A stretch of 64,000 nucleotides of DNA from Allorhodopirellula solitaria (GCF_007859855.1 NZ_SJPK01000002.1:491003-555002); one strand, 5' to 3'. Positions 37,941-47,778 are shown, counted from the first letter of the stretch. Made by a program: numbers and translations. Notes: a model not told the origin generated them from the letters alone.

Positions 37941-38630
37941 TTACTCCAACGCCGCCAGGACTTCGTCGGTTTGTGAGAAGTTGGCAAACGTCTCGGTGGG
38001 GTTTTCTGCCGCGAGGGTTTCGAGGGAAAATTCCCCGGTAGCGACCGCGATGGTTTTCGCACCGATCGCGTGCCCACAGCGAATATCGGCGGGCGTGTCC
38101 CCCACCACGACGACTTCGGTGACGGAGTCGCCGTAGCGTCGGGCGATGATTTCCGCGGTTCGTCGTGCCAGATCGTCTCGCTCGGGGTGGAGGTTGCCCC
38201 CTGAGATCCACGCAAACCACTGGCGAAGATCAAAATGGACGAGTTTTTGTGTTGCCGTCTCCGGTAGATTTCCGGTCATGATAGCGAGCACGAGTGCCTC
38301 TCGGCGGGCTAACCTTGTCAGCAGGGCTCGAATGCCCGGCAGCACGACCCCGCCCTGACGTGCGAGGTGCCCGCCCATTAAACTAACGTATCGGTCTCGA
38401 AGCCGGCGGCAGTGCTCGTCGGTCACCTCCACCCCGTTTCGCTGCAGTATTTCGGTCAACAGCCCACAGTCGGTCCGGCCGGAGAAGGAGAGGTTGCAGT
38501 CCGGTTGCGAGACGCCGAATTCGTGCCGCAACGCCTGGGTGATCGCTCCACTGCCGACGCCCTTGGTCGTCAATAACGTTCCATCGATATCAAATAGAAA
38601 GACTCGCACGTCGCTTTTGGCCTGCGTCAA
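37941..38630 (-). CDS. HAD-superfamily phosphatase (phosphoglycolate phosphatase-like)
   Basis: A 229-residue hydrolase. Motif I is [10 protein letters not shown], with the nucleophile and acid Asp pair. Motif II is in [10 protein letters not shown], the Lys follows in the [10 protein letters not shown] region, and motif III is [14 protein letters not shown]. The alpha-helical cap between motifs I and II puts it in subfamily IA, which includes Gph. Substrate could be phosphoglycolate or another small sugar phosphate. It starts 26 bp from menG on the other strand, so the two share a very short divergent promoter region. Confidence 0.87.
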   Translation of the reverse strand: MTQAKSDVRVFLFDIDGTLLTTKGVGSGAITQALRHEFGVSQPDCNLSFSGRTDCGLLTEILQRNGVEVTDEHCRRLRDRYVSLMGGHLARQGGVVLPGIRALLTRLARREALVLAIMTGNLPETATQKLVHFDLRQWFAWISGGNLHPERDDLARRTAEIIARRYGDSVTEVVVVGDTPADIRCGHAIGAKTIAVATGEFSLETLAAENPTETFANFSQTDEVLAALE

Positions 38631-38656
38631 CTGAGAGAGAAATCAAAAACACGCCC

Positions 38657-39502
38657 ATGAGTGTCCACCCGCCCAGTGTCCCAGAGCCTCGTTCGAGCGA
38701 CCAGCCCCACCTCGACAAGAGCGGCCAGCGGGTGCGAGAAATGTTTCGGCAGATCGCCCCCCGCTACGACGCGATGAATCATTTGCTGTCGTTGAACATC
38801 GATCGTCGCTGGCGGCGAAAAGCCGTTGATCGATTGCGGATCGAGTCCGAGTCGCCGGTCTTGGATATCTGTTGCGGTACCGGTGATCTGGCGATTGCGA
38901 TCGCGGACCGTGCAGGAAGTGGGGTGCAGGTCATCGGCAGCGATTTCTGTCACGCCATGCTCGAGATCGCCCGCGACAAGGAGACCGCGAGAGTCCGCAG
39001 CGCCGCAGGCGGCAATGGTCGGCCGACGATCCCGTTCTTCGAAGCCGATTCGATGAGCCTGCCGTTTGTCAACGAGCGCTTTCAATGCGTTACTGTCGCG
39101 TTTGGGCTGCGGAATATTGCCGATACCGATCAAGGTCTAAGTGAGATGGTTCGGGTTTGCCGGCCCGGCGGTCAGGTCATGGTTTTGGAATTCTCCCAGC
39201 CATCCTTGCCGATTTTGAAACAGCTCTACGGGTTCTATTTTCGTTCGGTTCTGCCCCGGGTCGGTCAATTGCTAGCGAGCAACGATAAATCCGCCTACTC
39301 CTATCTGCCCGCTTCGGTGGGCCAATTCCCCTGTGGGGAAAAACTTGCTGAGCGGATGCGCGCCGCGGGTTTGAGGGAGGTCGAGTTCCATCCGCTGACC
39401 CTCGGGGTGGCTACGATTTATGTGGGCAACAAGCCGCCTGACGAGCGGCCCGCAGGCGACGATGAGGCAACGAGCCGACAGCCTGAGGCAGTCCACGCAT
39501 GA
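38657..39502 (+). CDS. menG: Demethylmenaquinone methyltransferase
   Basis: A 281-residue SAM-dependent methyltransferase of the UbiE/MenG family that performs the last step of menaquinone synthesis. Hallmarks: [17 protein letters not shown] near residue 33, motif [15 protein letters not shown], and the [19 protein letters not shown] segment followed by LEFSQP. A C-terminal Pro/Asp/Glu-rich tail of about 20 residues is extra. It heads a coupled run: its stop overlaps the ubiX start by 4 nt. The methyltransferase may equally serve ubiquinone, but the futalosine genes next door favour menaquinone. Confidence 0.93.
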   Translation: MSVHPPSVPEPRSSDQPHLDKSGQRVREMFRQIAPRYDAMNHLLSLNIDRRWRRKAVDRLRIESESPVLDICCGTGDLAIAIADRAGSGVQVIGSDFCHAMLEIARDKETARVRSAAGGNGRPTIPFFEADSMSLPFVNERFQCVTVAFGLRNIADTDQGLSEMVRVCRPGGQVMVLEFSQPSLPILKQLYGFYFRSVLPRVGQLLASNDKSAYSYLPASVGQFPCGEKLAERMRAAGLREVEFHPLTLGVATIYVGNKPPDERPAGDDEATSRQPEAVHA

Positions 39503-40185
39503 CGATCCCGGAGAAACGTCCTCGCCGGATCGTCGTGGCGATCACCGGTGCCAGTGGTGCTCCGTACGCCGTGCGATTGTTGCAGGCACTGCGAAGTGCG
39601 CGTGTCGAGGTGCATCTCACGATCAGTCCCAGTGGGGCTGCTGTGATCGATCAGGAACTTGGTCTCACGCTCGATCTCCGCCATCCCGATTTGAACGCGT
39701 TGATCGATTGCACACCGACCTGGGCTACTGCCTCGGGGCCGGACGTCCACGCGGCCCCGGAAGATGTTGAGCCAGAGAATTTTGTCTATCATCGATACGA
39801 TGATTTTTTCACGCCGATCGCCAGTGGCTCGTTTGTCACCGATGCGATGGTGATCTGTCCCTGTAGTGGCAGCACGCTGTCGGGTGTGGCCCGGGCCGCG
39901 GCGTCAAATTTGATCCAGCGGGCCGCTGAAGTCCACTTAAAAGAGCACCGCAAGCTCGTGTTGGTCCCGCGTGAGACCCCGCTGAGCGTGATGCAGCTCG
40001 AAAATATGCAGCGACTCGCCTCGGCGGGCGCGGTGATCTTGCCCGCCATGCCCGGTTGGTACCACGGCGTCAGCCGGCTCGAGGACCTCGTCGATTTTGT
40101 CGTCGCTCGGATCCTCGATCAAATCGGCGTTGAAAACACACTGATTTCGCGTTGGAAAGACACGTCCAGCGAGGCGACATCATGA
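39499..40185 (+). CDS. ubiX: Flavin prenyltransferase UbiX (MqnM-type)
   Basis: A 228-residue flavoprotein that makes prenylated FMN for UbiD-type decarboxylases. The FMN-binding [13 protein letters not shown] sits near the N-terminus, and the typical [29 protein letters not shown] and [18 protein letters not shown] motifs follow. In the futalosine pathway a UbiX/UbiD pair removes the naphthoate carboxyl; no ubiD gene is in this window. Start and stop overlap menG and mqnP by 4 nt each. Confidence 0.92.
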   Translation: MTIPEKRPRRIVVAITGASGAPYAVRLLQALRSARVEVHLTISPSGAAVIDQELGLTLDLRHPDLNALIDCTPTWATASGPDVHAAPEDVEPENFVYHRYDDFFTPIASGSFVTDAMVICPCSGSTLSGVARAAASNLIQRAAEVHLKEHRKLVLVPRETPLSVMQLENMQRLASAGAVILPAMPGWYHGVSRLEDLVDFVVARILDQIGVENTLISRWKDTSSEATS

Positions 40186-41099
40186 CGAAGCAATCCTCGC
40201 TTCCCGATTGGCTGGGCCTGATTCGATTCTCGCACACGGTTTTTGCGTTGCCGTTCGCCGTGCTTGCTGCGTTCTTAGCTTGGGCGACCCCGCTGAACTC
40301 GGCATCGACAGCGACGCCCCCGGTTCGGGCGACCGACATCCTCGGGGTGCTGTTGTGCATGGTCACGGCGCGGAGTGCGGCGATGGCGTTCAACCGGTTG
40401 GTAGATCATCGCATCGATGCGGCGAACCCACGAACGGCCACCCGGCATCTACCCGCAGGACGTTTGTCGCGGCGGGGCGTGTTGGTTTTCACGATCCTGT
40501 GCGCGATCGGATTTGTCGCCTCGACGCTGCTGTTCCTCCCCAATCGCTTGCCGCTCTACGGATCGATTCCTGTGCTCGCGTTTTTGTGTGGTTATTCGCT
40601 AGCCAAACGCTTTACCGCGTCGGCGCACCTGTGGCTCGGCGTGGCACTGAGTTTGTCGCCCATCTGTGTTTGGATCGCGATCCGGGGGCCTGAGTTTTCG
40701 TGGGAGTATTTTCATATCCCGTTACTGTTGGCTGGCGCGATCGCCTTTTGGGTGGCTGGATTTGACATCCTTTACGCTTGCCAAGACGCCGATTTTGATC
40801 GTGTGGCCGGGCTACACAGCGTGCCGAGCCGATTTGGGATTGCGGGCGCGCTGCGAATCGCGATGGGGATGCATGTGATCATGCTCGGATTCCTCGTCGC
40901 ACTTGTTCGCACCGGTCAAGCTGCTGGGCTGGGATGGCTGTTTGCTGCCGCGGTCGGCTTGACAGCGATCTTGGTCATGGTCCAGCATTGGTTGGTCCGA
41001 CCAAATGACCTCAGCCGGGTCAATGCTGCATTTTTTCAAACCAATGCCATCATCAGCATGGTGCTCCTGATGGCGGGAGCCATCGACACGTTTTTTTAG
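40182..41099 (+). CDS. mqnP: Menaquinone-pathway prenyltransferase (UbiA family)
   Basis: A 305-residue integral membrane enzyme that attaches the polyprenyl chain to dihydroxynaphthoate. The first Asp-rich motif is NRLVDHRIDAANPRT and the second is DILYACQDADFDRVAG; both bind the magnesium-diphosphate of the donor. About eight hydrophobic segments surround them. The ATG at 40182 overlaps the ubiX stop (ATGA); the frame is open ten codons upstream inside ubiX. UbiA itself (4-hydroxybenzoate) is the alternative, but the context and proximity to mqnE support MqnP. Confidence 0.88.
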   Translation: MTKQSSLPDWLGLIRFSHTVFALPFAVLAAFLAWATPLNSASTATPPVRATDILGVLLCMVTARSAAMAFNRLVDHRIDAANPRTATRHLPAGRLSRRGVLVFTILCAIGFVASTLLFLPNRLPLYGSIPVLAFLCGYSLAKRFTASAHLWLGVALSLSPICVWIAIRGPEFSWEYFHIPLLLAGAIAFWVAGFDILYACQDADFDRVAGLHSVPSRFGIAGALRIAMGMHVIMLGFLVALVRTGQAAGLGWLFAAAVGLTAILVMVQHWLVRPNDLSRVNAAFFQTNAIISMVLLMAGAIDTFF

Positions 41100-41215
41100 A
41101 TCGGATTTTCGAGGGCGAAACGGCCGGGGGCCCCAAGTGGATTTGGAGCCCTGTACCTGTTTATCTCTTGGAGCCGGATCCCCACCGAACCCTTTATTCT
41201 CGTTGAACCCTCCCC

Positions 41216-42373
41216 ATGATTTCTTCTGAACTGAACGCTCGGTTTCGTGAAATTCGCGACAAGGTCGAAGCCAGCGAACGATTGTCACTCGAAGACGGCT
41301 TGTTCTTGTATGAGCCCGAGGTTTCACTTCAAGCCGTTGGCGAGTTGGCTAACTACATGCGTGAGCGACTCAACGGAAACGTCGCTTACTACAATATCAA
41401 CACTCACCTCAATCCAACAAACGTGTGCGTGTATCGCTGCCGGTTCTGTGCGTTTCGCAAAGACTTGCGCGACGAGAGCGGCTATGCGATGACCGATGAA
41501 CAGGTCCTCGAGCGAGGTCGTGAGGCAACCGCCAACGGCTGCACCGAGATGCACATTGTCGGCGGGCTGCACCATCAGCGAAAGTATGAGTGGTATCGCG
41601 ATCTGATCTCATTGCTGAAGACGAATTTTCCTCAGATTCACCTCAAAGCTTGGACAGCGGTCGAGATTGATTGGTTTCGGTTCCAGACCAAAAAGTCCTT
41701 TCGCTGGGTCCTCGAGGACATGCAAGCGGCTGGCCAGGGCAGCATGCCGGGCGGCGGGGCGGAGATCTTTCATCCCGAGGTGCGTGACCAGTTGTGCGAA
41801 CACAAAGCCAACACGCCCTCGTGGATCGAGATTCACAAAACCGCTCATGAGATCGGCATGAAGACGAACTGCACGATGCTCTACGGACACGTCGAAAAGG
41901 CGTATCACCGGATCGATCACCTGATGCGGTTGCGGGAGCTGCAGGATAAAACGGGAGGCTTCCAAGTCTGCATCCCGCTGGCGTTTCACCCCGATAACAC
42001 GCAACTGTCTGACTTGAAAAAGCCATCCGGACTGATGGACCTGCGAACCGTAGCGATCAGCCGGCTCATGCTCGACAATATCCGGCACATCAAAGCCTAT
42101 TGGATTATGCTCGGTATTGAGACCGCGCAGACCGCGCTGGCCTACGGCGCCGACGATCTCGATGGTACCGTCCGGCACGAACTGATCTATCACGATGCGG
42201 GAGCTCAGACCCCTGAGTTTCTGTCCGTGGAACAGATTAAACAGTTGATCCGCGAAGCCGGTCGCGAGCCAATCGAACGCGACACGACGTACAATCGAGT
42301 GATCCGAGATGCCAACGATTTTACCCAGTGGCACTCGGGCGAAAGCGTCGACGCCGAATTGGTGACAGCGTAG
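41216..42373 (+). CDS. mqnE: Aminofutalosine synthase (radical SAM)
   Basis: A 385-residue radical-SAM enzyme that joins the MqnA product, 3-[(1-carboxyvinyl)oxy]benzoate, to SAM and forms aminofutalosine. The iron-sulfur motif CVYRCRFC (Cys71, Cys75, Cys78) is of the CX3CX2C type, followed by MHIVGGLHH and the AGQGSMPGGGAEIFHPEVR loop specific to the MqnE/MqnC group. Length fits MqnE. It lies 116 bp after mqnP on the same strand. MqnC, the cyclase, is the closest alternative. Confidence 0.87.
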   Translation: MISSELNARFREIRDKVEASERLSLEDGLFLYEPEVSLQAVGELANYMRERLNGNVAYYNINTHLNPTNVCVYRCRFCAFRKDLRDESGYAMTDEQVLERGREATANGCTEMHIVGGLHHQRKYEWYRDLISLLKTNFPQIHLKAWTAVEIDWFRFQTKKSFRWVLEDMQAAGQGSMPGGGAEIFHPEVRDQLCEHKANTPSWIEIHKTAHEIGMKTNCTMLYGHVEKAYHRIDHLMRLRELQDKTGGFQVCIPLAFHPDNTQLSDLKKPSGLMDLRTVAISRLMLDNIRHIKAYWIMLGIETAQTALAYGADDLDGTVRHELIYHDAGAQTPEFLSVEQIKQLIREAGREPIERDTTYNRVIRDANDFTQWHSGESVDAELVTA

Positions 42374-42484
42374 GTTCCCATCCGTTGATAGGCAACGCAT
42401 TGGTAGCGGGCGAAGTACAGCGTCGCCTGTTTCCAGGATTCATCGCCTCGCCTGCATTTCCCACCTTTTACATACCGCAGCCCC

Positions 42485-44038
42485 ATGAACACAACTCTTT
42501 CATCCGCTCTCACCGCGATTGCCGCGTGCTTTTTTGTTTCGCTGATCGCATCACCTGCTGATGTGGACGCTGCCGAGCGTCCCAACATCATTGTGATCAT
42601 GGCCGATGACCTGGGCTACGGCGATGTGTCTTGTAACGGTGCCACCGCACTTCAGACCCCGAACATCGACAAACTTGCCGCGGAGGGCATTCGGTTCACC
42701 GATGGTTACTGCTCGGCCTCAACGTGCACGCCCACCCGCTTCTCATTTTTGACTGGCGAGTTCGCCTTCCGCAGCAAAGGAACTGGGATTGCTCCACCGA
42801 ACTCCCCCGCGATCATTCAGCCGGGTATGGAGACGGTGGCATCGTTGTTGGGCAAGGCGGGTTACACGACCGGCGTGGTCGGCAAGTGGCACTTGGGACT
42901 CGGCGGCGAGGGCGGGCCGGATTGGAATGGCGAACTGAAACCCGGGCCCCTGGAGATTGGATTTGATTCCTGCTTCCTGCTGCCGACGACGAACGACCGT
43001 GTGCCCCAGGTCTACGTGGAGAATCACCGCGTGGCGAATCTGGATCCCGCCGATCCGTTGTGGGTTGGACGGAAGAAACCGAGCAAGGATCATCCCACGG
43101 GGATCTCTGAGCGGGAGTCGTTGAAGATGGACTGGTCGCATGGGCATAACGGCACCATCCACAATGGGATCAGCCGCATTGGATTCTATACGGGTGGCAA
43201 CGCTGCGAGATTTCGCGATGAGGATTTGGCCGACAAGTGGGTCGAAAAGTCCAATGAGTTTATGGAACAGAACCAAGACAAACCCTTTTTCTTGTTCTTC
43301 TCGGGGCACGATATCCATGTCCCCCGCATGCCGCATGAGCGTTTTCAAGGCAAGACGACCCTGGGGTATCGCGGCGATGCGATCATCGAATTCGATTGGT
43401 GCGTCGGCGAGATTATGAAAACACTCGATCGTCTCGACCTCGCTGAGAACACACTTGTGGTCTTGACCAGTGACAATGGTCCGGTGCTCGATGATGGTTA
43501 CAAGGACGGCGCCATCGAGAAGAATGGCGACCATCGCGCCGCAGGTATCTACACCGGCGGCAAGTACAGCGTGCACGAGGGCGGCACACGTATCCCATTC
43601 ATCACGCGTTGGAAGGGACATGTCGAACCGGGCGAGAGTGATGCCGTCGTGTGCACGATCGATCTCGCCGCCAGTCTCTCGGCGATCGCTGGGCAAGAGA
43701 TCCCCGAACAGGCCTGCCAAGACAGCGTCGACGTATCCAAGGCGTTGCTCGGACGCGAGGGCGGAGAGGGACGCCAATGGTTGGTCCAACAAGACAATGG
43801 CAGGCGAGGCAACTACGGCTTTCGCAAAGGCAAATGGAAACTGCATCGCTACGATTCAGGTCGCACTCAAAATGTGGTTGTCGAAGAGTCGTTGCGGGTC
43901 AGCAAGGTGCCCGAATTTATGCTTTTCGATCTCGAGAAGGATCCCGAAGAACAGCACGATGTGTTGGATGACTATCCCGAGGTCGCCGCCCAGTTGAAAG
44001 CGGAACTCGTTGAGATCGTGCAGGGGAAATCGCCGTAG
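42485..44038 (+). CDS. Secreted formylglycine-dependent sulfatase
   Basis: A 517-residue type I sulfatase with a signal peptide (SALTAIAACFFVSLIASP). The metal-binding MADDLGYGD motif (Asp41, Asp42) opens the enzyme, and Cys81 in CTPTR is the residue turned into formylglycine. TTGVVGKWHLG carries the conserved Lys and His, and the TSDNGP segment supplies later metal ligands. It removes sulfate esters, most likely from algal polysaccharides; the target cannot be told. Maturation needs a formylglycine-generating enzyme, not present in this window. Confidence 0.92.
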   Translation: MNTTLSSALTAIAACFFVSLIASPADVDAAERPNIIVIMADDLGYGDVSCNGATALQTPNIDKLAAEGIRFTDGYCSASTCTPTRFSFLTGEFAFRSKGTGIAPPNSPAIIQPGMETVASLLGKAGYTTGVVGKWHLGLGGEGGPDWNGELKPGPLEIGFDSCFLLPTTNDRVPQVYVENHRVANLDPADPLWVGRKKPSKDHPTGISERESLKMDWSHGHNGTIHNGISRIGFYTGGNAARFRDEDLADKWVEKSNEFMEQNQDKPFFLFFSGHDIHVPRMPHERFQGKTTLGYRGDAIIEFDWCVGEIMKTLDRLDLAENTLVVLTSDNGPVLDDGYKDGAIEKNGDHRAAGIYTGGKYSVHEGGTRIPFITRWKGHVEPGESDAVVCTIDLAASLSAIAGQEIPEQACQDSVDVSKALLGREGGEGRQWLVQQDNGRRGNYGFRKGKWKLHRYDSGRTQNVVVEESLRVSKVPEFMLFDLEKDPEEQHDVLDDYPEVAAQLKAELVEIVQGKSP

Positions 44039-44150
44039 CCGCGCGGTCCAGGCAATCGATGGATCTAGCGAAACCTTTGCGTGTCCGTCTGGTTAGATGT
44101 CTTGTAGGAAACAAACTATTCTCCTCTCATCTTTCCAAGGCAAAACCGAT

Positions 44151-45092
44151 ATGCGTATGAAATCACTGGGTCTATTGATGGTCACGGGGGCAGCCGTGAC
44201 ATTTGCACCGCTCGCTTGGGCGGCACCTCCCGAGAAGAAGGGGGCCCACGAAGATGGTCCACGTGGTGGACGCGATTCAGGTCGCATGATGTCGATGCTG
44301 CCCGTCCTGTCTGCGCTCGATGCGGACAAAGATGGCACGATCTCGAGCGACGAGATTGAGAACGCTTCCGCGGCCCTCGGGGAGCTGGATAAGAACGACG
44401 ACGGCAAACTCGACCGGAGCGAGTTGCGACCGGATTTCGCCGGTCGCTCCGGACCACCCCGCGGTTCGCGGCACGCGAGCCGGGATTCCGGTCGCCGATG
44501 GGACCGTGATGGCGACCGCAACGGACGCAGCCGAGATGCCCGCCGGGGTGATGCTCGCCGTCACGATTCTCGTGGACGAGATGGCGTCGGCCGGCGTGAT
44601 CGCGGCCGAAATTCGTTTGACCGAGACGCTCATCATCGCAGTGCTCGCGGTCGCCGCGCACCCGAGCAGACTGATCAACGCCATGATGCCCGCGGACGCG
44701 GTGGACGTGATGCCCATGGTCACGCTGGCGATGGTCGCGATGCCGAGCGAGGTCCAGAGAGCCGAAAGGACGATGCAAAGCAAAGGGTTTCACGGGAGAA
44801 AGATAAAGCCAAACAGGCAGACAAACCGCGTGATTCGAAACCGAGCAAGCCCGCCGCTGGACCACGCCAAGGGTCTCCGATCATGGAGCGTTTGCTGAGC
44901 TTAGACAAGGACGGTGATGGCGAACTGTCGAAGGACGAGTTGGCAGATCTGCCTGTGGGCGGCCAGCGACTGCTCAAGGCCGGTGATGGCAACGAGGACG
45001 GAGCCCTTTCAAGCGACGAACTCTCAACGCTAAAAGAACGTGGCCAAGACTTTTGGAAGCAACGTCGAGAGCGTGCAGAGCAGAGCGAGTGA
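44151..45092 (+). CDS. Secreted EF-hand protein with a His/Arg/Asp-rich centre
   Basis: 313 residues from the ATG at 44151 (a start 18 codons earlier is possible but less signal-like). The signal peptide is followed by two EF-hand loops (DADKDGTISSDE, DKNDDGKLDRSE), a central region of about 130 residues rich in Arg, Asp, His and Gly, then two more loops (DKDGDGELSKDE, GDGNEDGALSSDE). Calcium binding outside the cytoplasm is expected. The low-complexity centre is probably disordered. It follows the sulfatase by 112 bp; a functional tie is unproven. Confidence 0.8.
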   Translation: MRMKSLGLLMVTGAAVTFAPLAWAAPPEKKGAHEDGPRGGRDSGRMMSMLPVLSALDADKDGTISSDEIENASAALGELDKNDDGKLDRSELRPDFAGRSGPPRGSRHASRDSGRRWDRDGDRNGRSRDARRGDARRHDSRGRDGVGRRDRGRNSFDRDAHHRSARGRRAPEQTDQRHDARGRGGRDAHGHAGDGRDAERGPESRKDDAKQRVSREKDKAKQADKPRDSKPSKPAAGPRQGSPIMERLLSLDKDGDGELSKDELADLPVGGQRLLKAGDGNEDGALSSDELSTLKERGQDFWKQRRERAEQSE

Positions 45093-45145
45093 TCCGACTT
45101 TAGATCGCAGCGACACTGAGGTGCCATTATGAAGCGTCGTGTGAT

Positions 45146-45544
45146 TCAGTCTCTGACTGCTTCGCTTCGGTAGTCGTTTGCGATTCTCGTGACCCCGTCG
45201 ATCACTTTGACTTCGTGGAAATTGATGAGCAGGCCGACCGACAGGCCTGCCAGTCGCAGGTGTGACAATAGTTGAGCCTTGTCGATCGGATGAATGGTCG
45301 ATTTTGCTTTGAGTTCCAGGATAACACTGCTGTCAATGATCAGGTCGGCTCGGAATCCACATTCCATTCGTACTTTGTCATAGATGACTGGGATGGGTTT
45401 TTCTTCAATCGCATCGTGGCCTCGCTTGCGTAGTTCGTAAGCTAAGCATTTTCGATAGGCGGTTTCGAGTAGGCCGGGGCCGAGTTGTCGATGCACCTCG
45501 ATTGCTGCACCGATGATTGACTGGGTGAGTGGGTCTTTGTTCAT
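45146..45544 (-). CDS. GxxExxY protein, PD-(D/E)XK nuclease fold
   Basis: A 132-residue cytoplasmic protein of the GxxExxY family. The name-giving motif is Gly24-Leu-Leu-Glu27-Thr-Ala-Tyr30 inside HRQLGPGLLETAYRKCL. The nuclease-fold signature is Asp67 (FRADLII) with Glu77-Leu-Lys79 (VILELKAK). A terminal strand FHEVKVIDGVTRI completes it. Family members are widespread and uncharacterised; nuclease activity is inferred from the fold. Remarkably, the first 12 codons and the upstream hairpin of this gene are repeated three more times just upstream (45777-46435). It is convergent with the EF-hand gene. Confidence 0.85.
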   Translation of the reverse strand: MNKDPLTQSIIGAAIEVHRQLGPGLLETAYRKCLAYELRKRGHDAIEEKPIPVIYDKVRMECGFRADLIIDSSVILELKAKSTIHPIDKAQLLSHLRLAGLSVGLLINFHEVKVIDGVTRIANDYRSEAVRD

Positions 45545-46435
45545 CGGGATGCTGTGGTGATGGGGATTTTGAATCGCAGAGGCGCAAAGAACGCAGAGTC
45601 CAGTGCTGAAATCTACTTGTTTTTACCTCTGCGCCTCTGCGTTGAAAACTGAATCTGTAAGGCTTCAGCGCAGAGCGTGTCGGTCTGAATCATTCTGCGA
45701 TTCATTTTATCCTCGGTTCGGTTCCGTTGTCGTCGACGATTCTTTTCACCCCGCTTACCCGTCCGGTCTGACTGTACCGATGATTGACTGGGTGAGTGGA
45801 TCCGCCATCATTGGGATGTTGTGGTGACGGGAATTTTGAATCGCAGAGGCGCAGAGGACGCAGAGTCCCTTACTGAAATTTCCTTGTTTTTACCTCTGCG
45901 TCCTCTGCGCCTCTGCGTTGAAAACCGACACTGAAAGAAGTCAGCGCAGAGCGTGTCGGTCCGAATCATTCTGCGATTCTTTTCACCCCGCTTACCCGTC
46001 CGGTCTGACTGTACCGATGATTGACTGGGTGAGTGGATCCGCCTTCATTGGGATGTTGTGGTGACGGGAATTTTGAATCGCAGAGGCGCAGAGGACGCAG
46101 AGTCCCTTACTGAAATTTCCTTGTTTTTACCTCTGCGTCCTCTGCGCCTCTGCGTTGAAAACCGAAACTGAAAGAAGTCAGCGCAGAGCGTGTCGGTCCG
46201 AATCATTCTGCGATTCTTTTCACCCCACTTACCCGTCCGGTCTGACTGTACCGATGATTGACTGGGTGAGTGGATCCGCCATCATTGGGATGTTGTGGAG
46301 ATGGGGATTTTGAATCGCAGAGGCGCAGAGGACGCAGAGTCCAGTGCTCAAATTTACTTGTTTTTACCTCTGCGTTGAAAAGAGAACTCAGCGCAGAGTG
46401 TGCCGGCCTGGAGCATTCAGCGATTCATTCCGCCT
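45545..46435. repeat. Tandem array of the GxxExxY 5' end plus hairpin, about 237 bp per copy
   Basis: Units begin at 45510 (the functional gene start), 45777, 46014 and 46251, with steps of 267, 237 and 237 bp. Each contains a copy of the first 12 codons of the nuclease-fold gene, then an inverted repeat made of CTCTGCG/CGCAGAG blocks, then a shared tail. In the extra copies the frame reads MMADPLTQSIIG and stops six codons later. Copies 2 and 3 have a perfect 24-bp stem (45842-45865 with 45894-45917, and 46079-46102 with 46131-46154). The stem in copies 1 and 4 is shortened. The last copy is cut off near 46435; 46436-46486 shows nothing else. Confidence 0.9.
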
Positions 46436-46486
46436 TCGTCGACGTGGTGAGAGGGCGGATCACAGCAGCCAAGATGTTCGGGGTGA

Positions 46487-46786
46487 TCAGGCGTTGGCAT
46501 CGCGAATCGCATCGATTAATTCTTGCTTGCTCATGTCGCTCCGGCCCCGGATCGACAGTTCAGCGGCTCGGTTACGAAGTTCTTCGACGGTTCGATCGTC
46601 GAGTGAGGTGTTCGGGTTCCCGGTGCCCTGTGTCGTCTTGTTAGGGGTGCGGTCTTCGTTCCTGCGCTGTTTGTTTACCGTCCGCGCAGCAATTTCTTCG
46701 GCCTCGTCTTCGGACTTGCCGCGATCGAGCTCGCTGTCTTTGACGTGCTCGTACTGCCGCTCGTCTTTATCGCTCCACTTGGCCAT
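46487..46786 (-). CDS. Small Rho-N/SAP-like domain protein
   Basis: A 99-residue hydrophilic protein. The N-terminal half (MAKWSDKDERQYEHVKDSEL) matches a family often labelled plasmid stabilisation protein. The C-terminal half, VEELRNRAAELSIRGRSDMSKQELIDAI, is a Rho N-terminal/SAP-type helical motif that binds nucleic acid in other proteins. No membrane or signal segment is present. Role unknown; possibly a small DNA- or RNA-binding stress protein. It stands alone between the repeat array and the SDR gene. Confidence 0.8.
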   Translation of the reverse strand: MAKWSDKDERQYEHVKDSELDRGKSEDEAEEIAARTVNKQRRNEDRTPNKTTQGTGNPNTSLDDRTVEELRNRAAELSIRGRSDMSKQELIDAIRDANA

Positions 46787-46872
46787 CGTTCCGCTCCTCT
46801 TTTGCGTTGTAAAATGATCTGATGTTGCCTCGCGTCACCAATCGGTGCACTGGGGCCGTTGCACTGGGGCCA

Positions 46873-47778
46873 CTACACTGGAGTTCGTCCACCAGTACAG
46901 CCGAAGACCTCGGCCGTGACGTAGCTGGCCTCGGGGCTCGCCAGCCAGACATACAGGGGTGCCAACTCAGCCGGCTGGGCGGGGCGTTTGAGGATCGTGT
47001 TCTCGCCAAAACCCTCAACTTTATCGGAGGGCATGGAACCTGGGATCAGCGGCGTCCACACCGGCCCTGGAGCGACCGCGTTGACGCGAACGCCGTGCTC
47101 CATTGCCAATTCTGCCAGTGCTTTCGTCATTCCTAACAATGATGACTTGGTCGCGGAGTAGGGAAGCAGATACGCCGATGGGTCGTAACCTTGAATCGAA
47201 GCGGTATTGATGATGCTCCCTCCCGCGGGCAGTCGCTGCATCGCTGCCCGGCAGAGCCAGAAGGGGGCGTAAACGTTCGTCTTGAAAATGCGATCGAACA
47301 GCTCCGTCGACCACTGATCAATTTCGTCTCGTGTCTCTTGGTAAGCCGCGTTGTTGACCAGAATGTCGAGAGATCCGAAGGCATCAAAGGAATGGTCGAT
47401 TAGTTGCTGGCAGAACGCCTCCTCCCGCAGGTCGCCGGGCAGCATGACCGCTTGCACGCCAGCCTCCTCGACCAGTTTGGCCGTTTGCTGAGCATCGTCA
47501 TTCTCTGACAAGTAGTTGATGGCGACGTTGGCACCTTCGCGAGCGTAGGCAATCGCGATCGCTCGCCCGATCCCGCTATCACCACCAGTGACCAGGGCGG
47601 ATAGGCCGCGTAATTTACCTGTCCCGCGATACGACTTTTCGCCGTGATCGGGTGCAGGCGTCATCTGGGAGGTTTTACCAGGCATTTCGATTGCCGGTTG
47701 GTCGTCGAAAGGCGGCTGAGGGTAGGCAGCTCGAGGATCGCGAAGCTGGACTCGCTCTGGCGTCTGAGTAGCATTCAC
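46873..47778 (-). CDS. Short-chain dehydrogenase/reductase, YghA-type
   Basis: A 301-residue SDR. An N-terminal extension of about 45 residues precedes the cofactor motif TGGDSGIGRAIA. The NNAAYQE segment, the catalytic Ser in INTASIQGY and the Tyr-x-x-x-Lys in YSATKSSLLG are all present. The C-terminus ends in YVTAEVFGCTGG, as in the glucose/aldehyde-type SDRs that act as stress-related aldehyde or alcohol oxidoreductases. The substrate cannot be named. Cofactor may be NAD or NADP. Confidence 0.9.
   Translation of the reverse strand: MNATQTPERVQLRDPRAAYPQPPFDDQPAIEMPGKTSQMTPAPDHGEKSYRGTGKLRGLSALVTGGDSGIGRAIAIAYAREGANVAINYLSENDDAQQTAKLVEEAGVQAVMLPGDLREEAFCQQLIDHSFDAFGSLDILVNNAAYQETRDEIDQWSTELFDRIFKTNVYAPFWLCRAAMQRLPAGGSIINTASIQGYDPSAYLLPYSATKSSLLGMTKALAELAMEHGVRVNAVAPGPVWTPLIPGSMPSDKVEGFGENTILKRPAQPAELAPLYVWLASPEASYVTAEVFGCTGGRTPV

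Noticed and set aside
42743-43846. A 367-codon reverse-strand open frame inside the sulfatase gene
   Set aside because: It is antisense to a clear sulfatase with full active site, has no domain signature, and such frames are common in GC-rich coding DNA.
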